From NCBI GenBank assembly GCA_015680685.1, contig MNCI01024945.1:456612-520611 (forward strand): a stretch of DNA of 64,000 nucleotides, read 5' to 3'. Of the stretch, positions 23,112-36,229 are shown piece after piece. Positions within the stretch are counted from its first letter, which is position 1; the number at the start of each line of letters is the position of its first letter. The position numbers were made by a program, and so were the translations under genes. The notes under the pieces were generated by a model. The model was given only the letters and a program-made list of their open reading frames with translations. It did not search any database and had not been told where the DNA came from. The DNA is from Gnetum montanum (taxonomy: Eukaryota; Streptophyta; Gnetopsida; Gnetales; Gnetaceae).

Positions 23112-25300
23112 TAGTGCTTGTTATCTAAATTAGTTATATTCTAAATGATCACTGTAAAGTATAAAATGATTTATCTTTTTGAAAATATAAATATTTTAAG
23201 TCACACACATAATTAATTGAAAACGTTTCCTTCACAAAGAACTAATAAACTAGCACATGATGTGAACACTAGTAGAAAAAATGGTAGGACCTATATTGAA
23301 GAGAATTAAAGTACATTACTAAATGCAGGGATCTCATATGCTCATTTATACCCTTACTACATTTAAATATTATGTTCAACTAATGAAAACAACCCTAGAA
23401 GAGATAGAACATATCCTAGAATAAGGAGGACCTTAAGGCCTAGGGCCTTCTCTAAACCTAGAAAATATGAATTAAGGGACCATAGGGGAAGATATAGAAG
23501 CCATGGCAATTGTCCTAGTTCACCATCTTTCTCTTCATTTTCAACATCTAGTTCTAACAAAGATGAACATAGATATAGAGATAAAGCTCCACTAAGGGGT
23601 CAAGATGGAGATAGAAATAAAATGTAAAGGCAAGATGAAAAACATCAAAGTGAGCATAGATGAGATCATCACTATCAAACAAATAGAAATAGATATTATT
23701 ACCTTGACATGTCTAATGAAGATGAACTCTTCTTAGCTACTAGGAGCATGATTCAAATCAGGAAGGTAATTCAATAGCTCATAGGCTTCAAAAGAAAAGC
23801 CACATCAAATGGCTTGATATGAATAAAATTCCTAGATTTAAGGGAGGCTATAATTCTTATCCCCAACATCATTTACAAGCCTTCCATGATGCCTGTTCCA
23901 TATAAAATATTAAAAGTAAGTGGCAAAAGCTTAAGCTCTTCCCTAGGATAGTAATAAAAGAAGTTGAAAGTTGGTATAGTTCATTAGAAATAGATTCAAT
24001 CCATCACTGGTTGACAATGCTTGAGCTCTTTAACAAAAAATACCAAACCTATGGGTGTCCAATTTAAGAAAATAAATCTAAGGGTAAAAGCAAGAAAATC
24101 ATGAATCCTTGGATGTAGCCTTGTACAGATACTATTCTCTACTACATAGATGTCGAAGCCATGGTTTTTCTCAAAAATAGAAACTTCCATCCATCATAGA
24201 TGAGCTTCATAATAAAATGAGGAAGTTCCTTAGGATCTATGCAAAAGGAAAATTATCCCAATTGAGGGCCCATCAGATACAAAGGCTAGTTGAATAGGTG
24301 GAAAAGAAAGAAGGAGAGCTATGTACAAAGGAAAGTGTATAGGAATATAACTAGGATCCATTCCTTTACAAAAAAGAGGTTTATATTTATGATTAAGAAA
24401 AAGAAGAAGCTCTTGATGAGTTTGTTTCACATAAAACCTTGCCAATACAAATGTCTATCACTAAGATTGAAGTAAGGGTAGATACAATGTGGGAGTTGAT
24501 GAGTGAAAAATTTATAGCCAACTTGAAAATCATAGAGGAAAAGGTAAAGAAAAAAGGATTAAGTGATCAAAACAAGAAGAGGAAAAAGAATAAGGAATTA
24601 GGTAAGGACACTTATTAGGAAAAAGGAAAATTAGCTATAGTAGAAGAGGTTTCAAACTTAGGTATAGAAGAGGATGATGGATGTAACATCTACCAATATG
24701 GACATCCAAAGGGTTATTGCTTAGTTATGTTACCGCTACAAGAGTTTTAGACTTTTTTTAAAAAAAATTCCAAGTTTGTAGAAAAGAAAATGTCTAGGAG
24801 ATTGGCTTACCCACAAGGTAATTATATATATTCCTATAACCAATAGTACTATCTTAGTTGGACTCCTTATCAACCTCAAGACTACTATCAATGATAGTGA
24901 AAAAATCCATAGTCATGGGGGATGTCATCAACAAACCAAAAATGCCCTTGTTGCCAATCAGACCCTTATGGATACTATGTTCAATAACCTATTTTTCCAA
25001 ATGGTTCTACTTTGCCTCAAATCACTACTACTACTCTGTTGAATATCATCAACTCATAACATCTCTTGTGAGACTACCATCCCATGCCTCTCATCATATG
25101 TCACATCCTTAACAATCTCATACTTCCCTCCATCATGTGTCACCACTAACAATGTAGGAAGGATTGGCACCATAACCTCAATAGAATGCAACTTGTGCTA
25201 TGAACATATAAGTAAATGAAAATGTTAGGAGATCTCAACAAAATTTTTAGAAACATCCTTTCTTTACGATAGTTTCCACACATGTGAATTAAACTTGTAG
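23112..25300 (+). pseudogene. E2 gag relic
   Basis: The same gag family as in E1 and E5, read in broken frames. Recognisable pieces are the basic Arg/His-rich tract around 23640-23710, KWLDMNKIPRFKGGYNSYPQ near 23810-23860, QAFHDACS, and a WYSSLEIDSIHHW piece near 23970. The nucleocapsid motif near 24690-24720 reads CNIYQYGHPKGYC, a decayed CCHC knuckle (second Cys to Tyr). Proline/Tyr-rich repeats follow to 25100. Stops occur throughout. Confidence 0.6.
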
Positions 25301-28254
25301 ACCTACTAGCTCATCGAAACTAAAACAATGCTAATTTGGTGCAACACCCTTCCTCACAAAAACAATGTCTCCCAATCCTATGCAAGAGTCAACAACCATT
25401 ACCACTCTAACAAAAAACATAAAAGATGAACCTATCACTATGGAGAGACCAAAAACTCCATGCATTAGTAATAATGTTAAAGGATGTAATTATGGGCCAA
25501 AAGTTCAAAGTGTTAACATGATCCATATACCAACCCACAACAAACTTAAGGAACAAGTTTGTATGCAAAAACAAGTCTGCAAAATAGCCACTAAAAAAAA
25601 GACACCCATTGGCTCGAAAATGAAAATACAAAACCATTTAAAAGATGCATGAAAACCTTTAATCCACTCACTAGTTCTTGTCCTAAGAAAATGAACCAAG
25701 CAAAGAACTTAGAGAAGAACATCTTACACTCTGACTATACACCAAAAAAAGATGTTAAATAAGGAGACATAATAACTAAAATAGAAAATAATTAAGGAAA
25801 CATTTTTGGATTACTTAAAAAGAAAACACCTTCTAGTCTAGCTAAAGATATGTTTCCAAATGATTGAACCATGATTATCATCAAATTTAAATATGCTACT
25901 GAGCAAAAGATTAAGTCATTAAAGATGACAATCGAAAACTTATGATGTATAACCAATGAAATTTGTAGTCCATTTTCTGAATGCTCACCCATGAGTTTAC
26001 TCATGGGAAAGATGCCCCATCTTGAATCAAGAACTAATAAGTGCAATTTCACTTTNGAGATGCCCCATCTTGAATCAAGAACTAATAAGTGCAATTTCAC
26101 TTTTTTTTTACAATTTTTTATCATTTTTCTATTTTTTCAAAATAATTTCAATTCTTAATATGTTTTTCATTTTTTGTTATTTTTATTTTCTTTATAATTT
26201 TCTCTTTTCTTGAGTCATTTTCTTTATGTTTTATGGAAGACTACTATGTTTTTGTTAATAATATTGTGAATCATGATGTATAAGTCAATACCATATGTTA
26301 GGTCTTTGTCCTATGCTATCAAGATGATTGGGTAAATAATTGTATGAAGTAGTGAGACCACATCATCCATCCCTTTAGTTTCTCTAAATGAAATTTCTTT
26401 TTGATGAAAGCAAGATGGTTCTTCTCACATAAAACTAAAATTAATTCATCATCATTATGCTTGGAGGAAAAGGGGAAAGACCAAGTGGGAATGAGAAAAA
26501 GATGTAACCTCAAGGGGATTTGTTGGATTCTCTTCTTTACTTCCTTCTTGTGGCCTATGACTCCTCATGAAACATATCATCACTCCTATCATCATCCAAT
26601 AAATAGGAAGCATGTGCTTTCATGGTGTGGTTTCCTTAAAAAAAGAAAAAGAAAGAGAAACAAACAAATAATAACACACACAAAAAGAGAGAGAGAAAAA
26701 CAATGGGAATTCAAAACACATCCCTTAGACATAATAATGGACACTAGCTATGGGTGCTAGAAAGACATGTTAACCATTCGTAAAGGGACCCCTCTAAATA
26801 AGGTCTTTTCTCCATTCCTTATTTTCTTTTCTTCTCTTTTTGGAGTGATGTTCATTCTCTGTGATTGTTATGGACTCATGATGGTAGGCAAGAAGGAACA
26901 CGTCAATGCAAGGCTACTATTAATAGTATGGACATGGTCTAAAACTTGGATGAATAGGTATTATGGTCATTTTAATCACAATTGATACAAGAAAATATTT
27001 TAGACATGGTTAAGTATCTTACATTCCAATCTTTGCAATCCCTTCTCATCCAATTATTCACCTCACAATTGCATGCAATTATGTACCTAATGATTTTACA
27101 TAGTATCGTGTAGGATCTTAACCAAGGTATTTTTATGTTGTTTGAAACAAAGGCATGATCTAAATTTATCTTCTAGAATGCCCAAAAAAATCTATAAAAG
27201 TGGTTATGCAAGGGCATTATGGCAAGAGCCTACTTTGGGGAGGACCCACTTACATAGCTTTTGTTGATCATGGCTCTAAACCAAACCTCACATCTTCAAG
27301 AACATCATGGATAGCTTTTCTAAATTTATGCATGATTTTGTAATTAATTTCTCATCAATTTTGAGTTAAATTTAATTATTTTACATTGAAATTTCCTCTA
27401 AATTAAAAATCTCTTGACCATCTTAGAACTAGACATTTGGTTTTAATTATTCAAAAACTTGTGCACTTTTAAAGTTAAGCTCATTTATGATGGGGGGTGT
27501 TAAGGATGTAAGGATGGCATTTTTGACATTTTTCTAGTATCCCATTTTCAAACATTATGATGACTAATAGTAATAATAATAAAAATAATGCAAACAACTT
27601 AATGATTTTATTTACCTTAGAGCCTTGGAGAGCATTATTATGAATTCACCTTGAGCATAAATGCTAATTTTTTTTGAATTTTGAGCTAACTAAGAGATTC
27701 AAGAAAGGTTAATCATTACAGAAAAAATTACCAAAATTGATGTTGATCCTTTGGTAATTACAAGTGATGCTAAAATAAAAGCCTAAGGTTGAAGGTCTTT
27801 CACAAGGCAAGAAAAAGAGGCCAAAAGAAAGATAGAGGAGGATATGCCCATGGATAAATAGTAGCACATACATAGATTAAAGCTCAAACATCATATGTTT
27901 GCTAGACCCATGGAACAATTAGAAGAAATTTCAATCCATCATTCAAAAATGTTTTGCATAAAAAGAGAAGCATCAACATAACAATCAAGTTTGGAAAGAC
28001 TATCACTACTATGGAAATAAGAAGATTCATCTTCAGCAAATTTTTTAACACCTTTATAATTTTATAAACTTTAATGTTTGTTCAGAATCTTTGTCATTTT
28101 GTAATACATCCACTCAAATAAAACTATACAATGTGACACTCAAAGTTAATTAGTAGTTAGAATTAGTTAATAATCTCATACCTTTCCAATTTTGTATGAA
28201 GATCAATGCTATTTTGTTCACTCGAGGATGAATTTTTGGTAAGTTGTGGGGGTA
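25301..28254 (+). other. E2 3' region without pol
   Basis: There is no protease, RT or integrase signature. The segment 25365-25652 is open but unrecognised, Lys-rich and probably non-functional. 26220-27480 matches the post-integrase non-coding tract of E1 (about 15180-16300), including the GTAGTGAGACCACATCATCCAT-like text and GGGCATTATGGCAAGAGCCTAC. 27500-28240 leads to the polypurine tract. The N at 26056 lies in a duplicated 45-bp stretch here. Confidence 0.55.
26011..26103. repeat. 45-bp duplication flanking a single N
   Basis: 26011-26055 and 26059-26103 are identical (GATGCCCCATCTTGAATCAA... to ...CAATTTCACTTT), with the N at 26056 between them. This pattern is expected when two contigs that overlap by 45 bp are joined with a placeholder N instead of being merged. 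Confidence 0.75.
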
Positions 28255-29159
28255 TGATAGAGCATGAAATAGCTAATACATTGCATCTACGATGATGTAG
28301 ATCCTACATCACATCTATGCTGTTGTAGATGTGACGTCACATCTGCGTTGTAGCATCCCCTACTACAATGCTTCTGTGTTGTAGCATCCCCTAGTACATC
28401 ACATCTACTATGTTGTAAATGTGATAGCACAATTATAATAAATGCCTATAAATACAAGACTTAAACCATGTATTTGATACCTTTTGATTTAGAAATAATC
28501 AATGAGTACTTGCAATGTGGATTTGAATCAGTTGTATAGTGTTTTATTTGAGTGGCATTGTGCTTGGATACATTTGATGATCAATAATAAGATTGAGATT
28601 AATTCATATTCATTGTAGTACTTTGACTTAGAATAGATTTACTTTTCATGAAATTTACTTTCCATGTACTTAATATTTACATTTTCATTCATGTTAATTA
28701 ATTGGTGGAATGAGCATGACTAGTTTCAAGTGTAAACATGTCTTCACTTGGTAATCCCAATACTCTTATTGCTTGATTCATCTAGAGGCATAATGCTTGG
28801 TAATACTAGTAGTGGATATGTGGGTTCAAGATGTGTACGGCAAGCTAAAAATGAACACTCATTTCCCTTAGCCTAGTTTAGAACTTATCTTCCTATTGTT
28901 AATTAGGTTAAATAATTAATTTCTTTATTATTATTAAGATTAGCATAAGGTTACAACAACTTCAATTATCATATGCCTCACTTTATACTAAATCATATGT
29001 GACAAAGCTACCATTAATTCAAGTTGGAAGATAGGGTCTTACAATCAATGCTTAACAATCTAGATGCCACAACTAGTTCCATCCATGGAATTCAACCAGA
29101 ATGTGCATGAATGCTTGTGATTTGTATAGTTGGGTGTAGGGGGTACACACTCCTCATCA
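28255..29159 (+). repeat. E2 3' LTR
   Basis: Intact 905-bp partner of the split 5' LTR. It is preceded by the purine run GTTGTGGGGGTA and begins TGATAGAG. The U3 region (28275-28440) is dense in CATCTACGATGATGTAGATC and ACATCTGCGTTGTAGC-like inverted words. A CCTATAAATACAAG TATA region lies near 28447. It ends CTCCTCATCA. Confidence 0.87.
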
Positions 29160-29989
29160 CCATTGAGTAAATCGTTACCAAGTTGAAGTGAAAAACTAGC
29201 ATCCATCACACTAGCATCAACATGAGAAAAATTACTACCATCAACAAGGTAAACCTCACGCTTACCTCTTCATGGCCTCTACCATCCAATTTTAGTTCAA
29301 CTTGATCTTCAACATGTGGCTATCCAATATCATTAAAGCTTGAATTTTCAAGATCCCAAATAGAAGTTCATAATTCCAATGGCTTCTCCTCTTCAAAGGA
29401 ATCATCAACAAGATCTTCATCCTATTTTGGAGGTCCCAGATCAAAAGATAAACTCTTCTCCATGGCTTTAACATTTTTTTCATCAAAAACACCATCAAAG
29501 AAATCATTCTTCCACATACCTTATCTAGAAGACTCCCCTATCTCCCATGAGATAGCCTCAACTTGGTTTAGAACCTTCTTTCCCTTGCCATAAGGTACAC
29601 AACAACTAAAAAACATATGAGAGTCATTCCTAATCACTCTTTGGGCTTGGATCCTTCACCTCCCATGACTCATGAGATAGGAACTCTTTTTGATTAGTAG
29701 CATACACCATCTTAGACCTTGAAGATTGTTTGATCCCTTTGATAAAGTCCTTGGTTTTATTCCTTAAAACCTTGGAGTATTGAGCACTCATTTGCTCTAT
29801 AAGAGATACTTAAGAACTCATTTTCTCGTTAATCTCGACTTCATCAAATATTTTTTCTTCCTCATTTCCTTGATCAACATTTACATTTCTCATAAAAATG
29901 CAAGACTTAATTTCTGTTTCCTCTTCAGTCATAAGAAGTCTACCTTCATTGTAGGATTCTTCCTTTTCTAAGATCTAGAATTTCTTTTT
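29160..29989 (-). pseudogene. E3 post-gag acidic ORF, part 1
   Basis: A minus-strand frame running from the gag relic to the E2 insertion. Pieces such as PLELW, SIWDLEN, PHVEDQVELKLDGRGHEE are recognisable and recur in E4 at 54560-54700, so this segment belongs to the element family. It has no motif I recognise as protease, RT or integrase. The frame is interrupted precisely at 29160 by E2 and resumes at 7388. Confidence 0.5.
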
Positions 29990-30851
29990 CTTGGAAACCT
30001 TTGACTTATTACACTCCCATTGTTTGTATGCCTTTTCACCACAATGGAAGCCTTAAAGGTTGGAGGCATAACCATATCCTTAACCATTCCCTATCTTGGA
30101 GTAGTCCTTCTTGGAACCTTTTCCCTCCTTATATTTCTCTTGCTTCTCATTGGTGTCTTCCTTGGCATTTCCATTATCCTTGGCTCCTTTCACACTTTTA
30201 AAAACTTTGGAGTTCTTTTTTTTAGAAGATTTATGACATCTAGTGTAGCTTTCAAGTTTCTTTTCACTCTTAAGATCTAATTCAAAAGCCTCATCTAATG
30301 TTTCAGGCTCATAGAAGACTAGCTCTTATTGATGCTTCCTTTTTAAGTCCTCCTTGAAAGTTAGATGCTTTTCATAATCATCCCAATGATCTTTTGCAAG
30401 CTAGAGACACTTATAAAAATTCATGTAGTAGTCCTTCATACTTTTATTACCTTACCTTAGGTACTTCAATTTTTGGATGACCTCCTATCTCCAATGAGTC
30501 TTCTGAAATTTTTTCTTGAACATGAATTGCGTTTAAAGACCAATCCTTGATAGGAGTACCATTGTTCACCTTGTAAGAATGAATTTCCTTCTCCCACCAT
30601 ACAATTTCTATGCCTTCCAATTTGGTTTCAAAAAAAGACACCTTTTGATGATTTTCCACATCTTCAAGTTGAAAGTAATTTTTAATCATTTGCAACCAAG
30701 ATAGAAAAGATTCAATTCCTTCCATGCCATTGAAGGATTTAACTTCAACATGAGGCATCATTGAAGCATGTCTGAAATCTTTCACATGAGTGACTTTAAC
30801 TCCTTCACCTTGCTTTCTTTCAGGCTTAGAGGAAAGTTCCTTTTTCCATTT
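29990..30851 (-). pseudogene. E3 gag core and zinc-knuckle relic
   Basis: The open part (30785-30447, minus) encodes a retrotransposon gag core: FNGMEGIESFLSWLQMIKNYF, then a VSFFETKLEGIEIVWWEKE block. The aromatic LxxWL...YFQL followed by A/I-x-x-WW pattern is the usual signature of plant gag. Further down (about 30055-29998) a decayed nucleocapsid knuckle reads FHCGEKAYKQWEC, where the first Cys and the His of CCHC are lost. Frames change between the two parts. E5 interrupts upstream at 30852, E2 downstream at 29160. Confidence 0.65.
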
Positions 30852-31689
30852 TGATGAGCCGCAATATCAGGTCTAGGATATCAAGTTTGCGATATCAAAT
30901 CCTACCAAGTAATATCAGACATCGAATGTAAAAACCTATCTCGTTGGCTATAAATAAGAGGTGGGCACACTTGGTTTGGTAATAGGTTAATAAGTTAGTT
31001 ACTCCCTTACCCAAAATTTTATTGTTTTTCCTTTCTAGAGTTAGAATTATTTTTGAGTGTCCGTAGTAGAAGTCATAGAGTAAATGAATCTTTATTCAAG
31101 CATTGTGTACCTAAGCACACCTTGTGTCTGAAAATAAAGGCAAACTTTGTGATAAACCTTGCAACATTTAGAATAGATTATTTATTGCATTTAATGTTAT
31201 TTACAGTTTTTTAATGCTTTCACTAGTTAATTGGTTGGTTTTATTGATTGGTTAATTTTCCCAAGTAAACACACTCAATATGACCACTTTGAGCATACGT
31301 GGAACACTTGGTAACCTAGTAATGATTAGCATTTGGTAATCCCAGTAATGTTACACTAGTTCAGGATGTGTATGGAGAGTGGGAATGGATGCTGGTGTTA
31401 GGACTAGTTAGAACCTAGTTAATTAGTTAGATTAAATTAGTTACTTAATTATTTCCTTTCTCCCTTTTTAGCACCAGGACATAAAACATAAAAAACATAA
31501 AAATCATATACCTCAAGTTTACTTAACCATGCAATCATGCCATACAAGTAAGCTTGGGAAGACAACAATCATCTAATCCATCCTTGTTTGGTAAAGGCAC
31601 ATAAGCACTTAGTCCTTGGATTTCGACCAGATCATCTATAAATGCTCATATTTATATGGTTGGGCATAGGGGTACCTCACCGCTCATCA
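30852..31689 (+). repeat. E5 5' LTR
   Basis: TGATGAGCC...CTCATCA. It shares with the 3' copy the TATAAATAAGAGGTGGG TATA region near 30950, GGTAATAGGTTAATAAGTTAGTTA, GAGTGTCCG..GTAG, ACCAGGACATAAAACATAAA and TGGTTGGGCATAGG. Its U3 start repeats GATATCA words (30868-30930). Confidence 0.9.
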
Positions 31690-31708
31690 TTGACACCGTT
31701 GTCGAGGA
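31690..31708 (+). promoter_or_regulatory. E5 primer-binding site (tRNA-Asp)
   Basis: TTGACACCGTTGTCGAGGA directly follows the LTR. It is the best preserved of the three tRNA-Asp-type sites in the window, three bases from the canonical TTGGCACCGTTGCCGGGGA. Confidence 0.8.
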
Positions 31709-31829
31709 CTTTGTTGTTTGTGCATTGATTAGAACTTAGGAAATCTTTCCATCATTGGAATGAACCCTTAGGGTTAGTTATCTTACAATCATCAAAAAGA
31801 GAAGAGTATTGCACACTAAATCATTAATT

Positions 31830-34330
31830 ATGTCTCCTTCTTCTTACGAAAGTGCTTCACCACCTATGTCTGATACAATGAACAATCCAAGGCATAGAAC
31901 ACATGATGACCCGCCCGTGCCCTAATAGTTTCATGTGGTGTACATTCATCCCGATGAGTATATATACCAGACTTCATCTTTATCCTCCACTAGGATGAAC
32001 AATTGTATTGGAAATATTTAGAAGGTAACATAGTGTTACCTCTTGATCACTCAGTCCTAAGCATGCTTCTTTGTGCTCTCACATGAATTGGTATGCAACA
32101 CTTACAGGAAAAATACATTGTGCATAAACATAACTCGAGAGAGTATCAACCCATAGAGGCACAATGTCAAAGGGACCTACAATAGGAGAGACATTACAAA
32201 TCTATGAAGGGAAAGTGGTCTCAGGATGTCCCACATGTCCTAAGTGAAAATGAGGGTGGTGAACCTACCTCAGGAGATTTTCCACAAAACATTGTTCCTT
32301 CCATTGACTTCAGTGAAGGGGTTGTGTATCAGAATCTTCACTCAACTATCCATAACCTGAATTTTGATACCAACGAACACAAAGGATTCAAAAAAGGAAC
32401 ACAAACACATGACAAAGATAAACATTCTAACTGTAACTGCGACCAAGGACACGACCACTGAAGAGAAGGTAGTAGGCACCATCATGGTGCTAGTCCTCCT
32501 TCCTCTTCACCTTCATCATCTCCTTGACCCTCTTCTTTAGGGTCTAAACATAGTCACAAAGGAAAAGACCCTAAGGATAATGGTAATTAAAACAAAGATC
32601 ATAGAATAAATAGTCAAGAAAGTGGATGAGGGCATTCTAGAGAAATGCATCATGAAAGGAGGAAGAATAGAGAATAGCATAGGCATCATAGATGCCATAG
32701 ACAATACGATCACGATAAATCCCTACTCACTACCCGAAGTATGCTAGATATAACTAAGTCCATTAGGATTCCAAGAAGGCACCAAAAAGATAGTAGGATC
32801 AAAAGATTAGACATGATAAATATCCCACGATTTGAAGGGGGATACAACGCTAATTTTCAAAATCATCTACAGGCGTTCTATAACACATGTGCCTTGCAAA
32901 ATATAGAAAATGAATGGGAAAAACTAAAGTTTTTTCCATGGACACTGATCAAAGAAGCAAAAAGCTGGTACCAGTCCTTAGAACCAGAATCCATTCGCCG
33001 ATGAAGTACCATGTTAGAGTTATTCAACGATAAGTATCAAACATACTGCTAAGTGTCCAACTTGTGTAAGCAAATCCAAGGATGGAAACAAGGAGGACAC
33101 AAATCCTTGGATGCTATCATGGGCCGATAGTATGCATTATTACATCATTTCCATGGCCATGGTTACTCATAGAAGGAACAACTACGCCATCTCATAGATG
33201 GGCTTAGGTACAAAACATGAAGAACCCTTGGGACTTATGCCCAAGGAAGACTATCCAAGCTTAGAGCCCATCAAGTGCAAAGATTGTTGGAGCAAGTTGC
33301 CAAGAAGGAAGTTGAGTTAAGGAAAACAGAAAGTGCAAAGGAATATAATAGAGATCCTTCCCTTTGAAAGAAGGAAGTTAGATTTTATGAGGATGAAGAA
33401 GAGTTACTACTTAAAGAGATGGTGAATAGGAAAACTTTGCCCATTCAAAATTTCATGTCAGATGTATCAGCAAAGGAAGATCAAATGTGGGACTCCCTAG
33501 ATAATAAATTTTAAATCATTCTCAAAATAGTACAGGAGTCTACAGAGCAAGGTAGTGACTGAGAGAGGAGAAAAAAGAAAGAAGCTGAATATGCTCCTTA
33601 CAAAGGTAAGGGCAAAGTCATCATCATTGAAGAGGTTGTGGATTCAGACATAGACAATGATGGCAGATGTGAGATATGCCAATATGACCATCCTAAGGGA
33701 TGTTGCCTAGTAATCTCACATTTTCAGGAGTCTAGGGTGTATGCACTAAATCCACAATTAAATAGATGGTAGGAACCTAGAAGGTTACCTTATCCTCAAG
33801 GTAATCCAAGGCAATTTTACCAAACCTTGACATATTATCCAAGTGGAACTCCACCACAACCAAATAAACAATATCAATAGTGGCAACACCCACAATCATG
33901 GGGAATGCCACCACCATGACAATAATACTCTTACCAACAACCTAACCCACATGGATACTACGTGTAGCAGCCTATTTCTCCACATGACTCTACTGGCCAC
34001 ATCACTCCTCATCCTCACTACCAAACCCACGAATACTATAGAACTCCTTCTCTTAAGGGTGATGTTCCACAAACATACTATCCTTCTCATCCAACTGCAC
34101 CTCTTCCACCCTTAGCTCTATTACCACTTACTCCAACTATGCAGGGTGAGCTCCTTTTCCAACTGCGACACCATAATGCTACAAGGGCTATCAACCCTCA
34201 ACCTACTATTAATTTAGACAACCATATAAATAAGAGACATTTCTTTAGAACCAATAGTCCAACTAAGTCTTTACAATGACAAGCAGCTGATTCTCTAAAG
34301 GCCTCACCATCATTCAATTCTTCGGAGCTT
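31830..34330 (+). pseudogene. E5 gag relic
   Basis: A long gag with few stops. 32204-32461 is the N-terminal part. A charged His/Arg tract follows to 32710. The core at 32741-33004 reads LDMINIPRFEGGYNANFQNH then AFYNTCALQNIENEWEKLKF and a KSWYQSLEPESIRRW block before a stop. 33240-33560 is a charged helical region (AHQVQRLLEQVAKKEVELRK). The nucleocapsid knuckle CEICQYDHPKGCC (C-x2-C-x3-H-x4-C) near 33670-33708 is intact. A Pro/Gln/Tyr/His-rich linker follows, leading to protease. In-frame stops mark it as dead. Confidence 0.75.
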
Positions 34331-34345
34331 CCTTCAAACCAAAAG

Positions 34346-34900
34346 TTGCACCCCATGCACATGGTCATGTTAACTCACACCATAACTGATTGGATTAAAG
34401 CTTACCATCTTCGCAAGAAATTATCTAATCCTGGAAGTCCTCTTATATATTTACAAATCGTTGGGAATGAGCCTTGCAAAGCTCTTTTGGATTTAGGTTC
34501 TAGTGTTAACTTAATCTCTCAAGAAATGTATAAAGCCTAGCACCTACCTCCACTAAAAAAGAGTAACATTCATTTAGAGCTAGCCAACTAGTCCATCACT
34601 ATCCCATTAGAACTAGTGGAGGATATTTTCACCACTATTTTTGGATGGTCGTATCTAGCTGATTTCCTAGTGATTCAAGTCAACAACTGTAAGGGAGACT
34701 TCCCAATCATTATGGGAAGAGCATGGCTAAGCCCAATTAATGCATGTCTAGGAATACATGATCTTTCCCTAGAAATATCAAAGGAAAATACATTTGGAAA
34801 GATTGAGAAGAAGAAAGTTCCATGCATCACATACAATGACACAAGGTGTAATTGCGTGCAAAATTCATGGTTTGTACAACATTTAACATTGACTGCATGA
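34346..34900 (+). pseudogene. E5 aspartic protease relic
   Basis: 34346-34540 encodes PLIYLQIVGNEPCKALLDLG then SSVNLISQEMYKA, where the DTGSS active-site motif has become DLGSS (near 34490). After one stop, 34616-34900 continues with FLVIQVNNCKGDFPIIMGRA then WLSPINACLGIHDLSLE, the second-half signature of plant gypsy proteases. The Thr-to-Leu change and the stop would inactivate it. Confidence 0.75.
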
Positions 34901-35011
34901 AACTAGTGTGCACAAATAACTAACATACAAAGATGCCTATATGCAGCAGCCACAAGATAGGAAGGCACCCAATGGCTGATAGCTGAACAAGAGAGAAATT
35001 CAACTATATGC

Positions 35012-36050
35012 ATGAAACCAACTAGGAGCTTGACTTGCACCTACATCGATAGCATAGACACATTAGAGCAAGTCCATCACCAACTTCCAAGTCCTAACAT
35101 TGAAGATACCAATTGGGGGAAGTTGGAAATCCCTGATGAGTTTAAGCAAGAGCCCCTTGAGTTAAAACCATTACCCACCGGTATGATATATACATTTTTC
35201 AAAAATGGAAAATCGATAATTATTAATGCTAAGCTCGCTCCTTAAGAAAAGGAAATACTACTAAAAATAGTAAATAAATGATCGAATGTCTTTACTTGGT
35301 AATATCCCAAATTAACCAGATTAGATCCTAGGATATGCCAACATAGAATTTACACTGACCCCTCCATGAAACCTCGATGACAACCACAAAGGCAACTAAA
35401 CCCAAAGCTTAAGCAAGTGGTTAAAGAAGAAATTGAACAACTTCTAAAAGTCAGGTTCATCTACCCCATTGCTGATAGCAAATGGGTTAGTCCATTAGTC
35501 ATTGTGCCCAAAAAGGAAGGTAAATGGAGGGTGTGTGTAGACTTTAGGCTACTGAACATGGCAACATTCAAGGACCACTTCCCATTGTCATTCATCGACC
35601 AATTATTAGATACCATTGCAGGGCATTGCTACTATAGTTTTCTGGATGGTTACAATGGATACAATCAAATTCAGATAGCACTAGAAGACCAAGCCAAGAC
35701 CACGTTCATAAATCTTTGGGAGACATTTGCACATAGGCATATGTTGTTTGGCTTGTGTAATGCCCTAGCAACATTTCAACGCATGGTTTTAAGCATATTT
35801 TAGTAGTAAATAGGGAATGGTGTGGAGGTCTTCATTGATGATTTCTCTACCTACGAAGTGGACTTTGAACAAGCACTAGACTGACAAAAAAAAAGTACTA
35901 AAATTATGTGTTAAAATCAACTTAAGGCTCAACTGGCAGAAAAGCCATTTAATGGTCCAAGAAGGTGTAGTATTAGGGCATAATATTTCACAAACAAGGA
36001 TAGAGATAGACCTCGAAAAGATTAAAGTCATCCAAAGAATCACTCATCAA
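35012..36050 (+). pseudogene. E5 reverse transcriptase relic
   Basis: The pre-RT linker at 35012-35245 (EQVHHQLPSPNIEDTNWGKL) has stops. 35417-35803 covers the fingers and palm: VKEEIEQLLKVRFIYPIADS, WVSPLVIVPKKEGKWRVCVD then FRLLN, YSFLDGYNGYNQIQIALED, and the FGLCNALATFQRM segment. After two stops the catalytic box is still VFIDDF (35828-35845), the YxDD equivalent. The thumb text is frame-shifted. Order and motifs are those of Ty3/gypsy RT. Confidence 0.85.
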
Positions 36051-36229
36051 CCTGAAATAGTAAAGGACATCTAATCATTCCTTGGACATACTAGATATTA
36101 TAGACACTTCATAGAGAACTTTTCGAAGGTTGCAAAGCTATTAGTAGGATTAACAAAAATTGACATACCTTTTGAATGGACCAAAGAATGTGAACTAGCT
36201 TTCTAAGCTTTGAAACAGAAGCTTGTAGA

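Larger units (their letters stand above)
7389..29159 (+). mobile_element. E2: pol-less gypsy element inserted in E3, itself split by E1
   Basis: The 5' LTR is in two pieces, 7389-7730 and 22513-23092, separated by E1. The 3' LTR is 28255-29159. The flanks are CCTTT (7384-7388) and CCATT (29160-29164), a 5-bp duplication with one mismatch. The internal region (23093-28254) has a primer site and gag, but no RT, RNase H or integrase motif, so pol is deleted. E4 holds the same target region without an insertion (54786-54790), which proves the borders. Confidence 0.87.
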
